This document shows, piece after piece, positions 21,671-21,876 of a stretch of 21,876 nucleotides of DNA; within the stretch, counting starts at the first letter, position 1, and the number at the start of each line of letters is the position of its first letter. The DNA lies in assembly GCA_900771365.1 (NCBI GenBank), contig CAAGNU010000211.1, forward strand, positions 1 through 21,876, read 5' to 3'. A program made the position numbers and the translations under genes. The notes beneath the pieces were generated by a model. It worked only from the letters and a program-made list of their open reading frames with translations, ran no database searches and was not told where the DNA came from. Source of the stretch: Bacteroidales bacterium (lineage in GTDB: Bacteria > Bacteroidota > Bacteroidia > Bacteroidales > P3).

Positions 21671-21709
21671 GTAGAGACGCGGCGCGCCACGTCTGTACAG
21701 ACAGGAGCC
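21660..21709 (+). repeat. 50-base composite palindromic repeat overlapping the rdgB stop
   Basis: TTGAGAATTGAG, the palindrome with centre GGCGCGCC (21671-21698), and CAGGAGCC at the end. It differs from the groES-like copy (20076-20125) at three of 50 positions. The TGA of rdgB is supplied by its positions 9-11. Confidence 0.85.
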
Positions 21710-21809
21710 CTAATCTAACACTTAAGGCAACTTCTATAAATTCAAGAGAATTGAATGATAATAAGATTTTCTACACAAATCCCCATAAATTATTCACGAA
21801 TTTTTTCAT

Positions 21810-21876
21810 GAATTAATTTATTGTACAATAATAATTTATGATTAAAATTATGGACAATTCATGCTCGAATATTCAC
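21810..21876. repeat. Right copy of the 67-base direct repeat at the window ends
   Basis: It matches 1-67 with one mismatch. Just before it, CATAAATTATT (21784-21794) is an inverted copy of AATAATTTATG (21830-21840) inside the repeat, so the full element may be a larger AT-rich foldback unit. The 100 bases between the rdgB repeat and this copy are AT-rich and hold no gene. Confidence 0.85.

Noticed and set aside
1..21876. Window as a complete circular plasmid or phage
   Set aside because: The terminal repeats are not identical and the genes (gltX, alaS, rdgB, mmd operon) are chromosomal housekeeping genes with no replication or mobility functions.

Overview
The window looks like a piece of a Bacteroidales (Bacteroidota) chromosome, probably from a gut or rumen anaerobe. 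The reasons are promoters of the TTTG / TAnnTTTG type, the absence of convincing Shine-Dalgarno sequences, coding DNA of moderate GC content separated by very AT-rich gaps, and gene families typical of the phylum: a sodium-pump methylmalonyl-CoA decarboxylase with a long OadG subunit, a GWxTD protein, an OmpH/Skp protein, a 37-kDa nucleoid-associated protein and a divergent GroES-like protein. No rRNA, tRNA, transposase or CRISPR array was recognised.

Layout. (1) 216-5182, plus strand: a methylmalonyl-CoA decarboxylase operon (alpha subunit, a Cys/His-rich lipoprotein, OadG-like subunit, biotin carrier, beta subunit) ending in a strong terminator. It would carry out the sodium-exporting decarboxylation step of succinate-propionate fermentation. 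(2) 5530-6702, plus strand: a single gene between two terminators encoding a CARF plus PD-(D/E)XK protein of the Card1/Can2 (DUF1887) type, with no cas gene or CRISPR array in view. (3) 6823-13120, minus strand: a run read in the order GWxTD protein, lipid A acyltransferase family protein, GT2 glycosyltransferase, glutamyl-tRNA synthetase, OmpH-like protein, suggesting envelope functions mixed with housekeeping. (4) 13983-17162, plus strand: a secreted GH29 alpha-L-fucosidase with a histone-H1-like Lys/Ala tail, then a nucleoid-associated protein. (5) 17412-20475, minus strand: a GroES-like gene followed by alaS. (6) 21089-21670, plus strand: rdgB (XTP/dITP pyrophosphatase) behind a promoter so close that its mRNA is probably leaderless.

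The most unusual property lies between the genes. Many gaps carry a similar modular arrangement: 7- or 8-base tandem arrays (GTGAATT, TTGAGAA, CTTCAAR, CTTAACT types) next to a GC-rich core of the form GGCGGnnnCCGCC. Related palindromic elements supply the stop codons of two genes as a nearly identical 50-base unit, and repeat DNA abuts or enters coding ends elsewhere. A hairpin element with an apparent compensatory base-pair change occurs at 54-79 and 11559-11584. The two window ends share a 67-base direct repeat with one mismatch. The strongest candidates for undescribed biology are this intergenic repeat architecture, the standalone Card1-like gene with its octamer arrays, and the metallothionein-like lipoprotein inside the decarboxylase operon.
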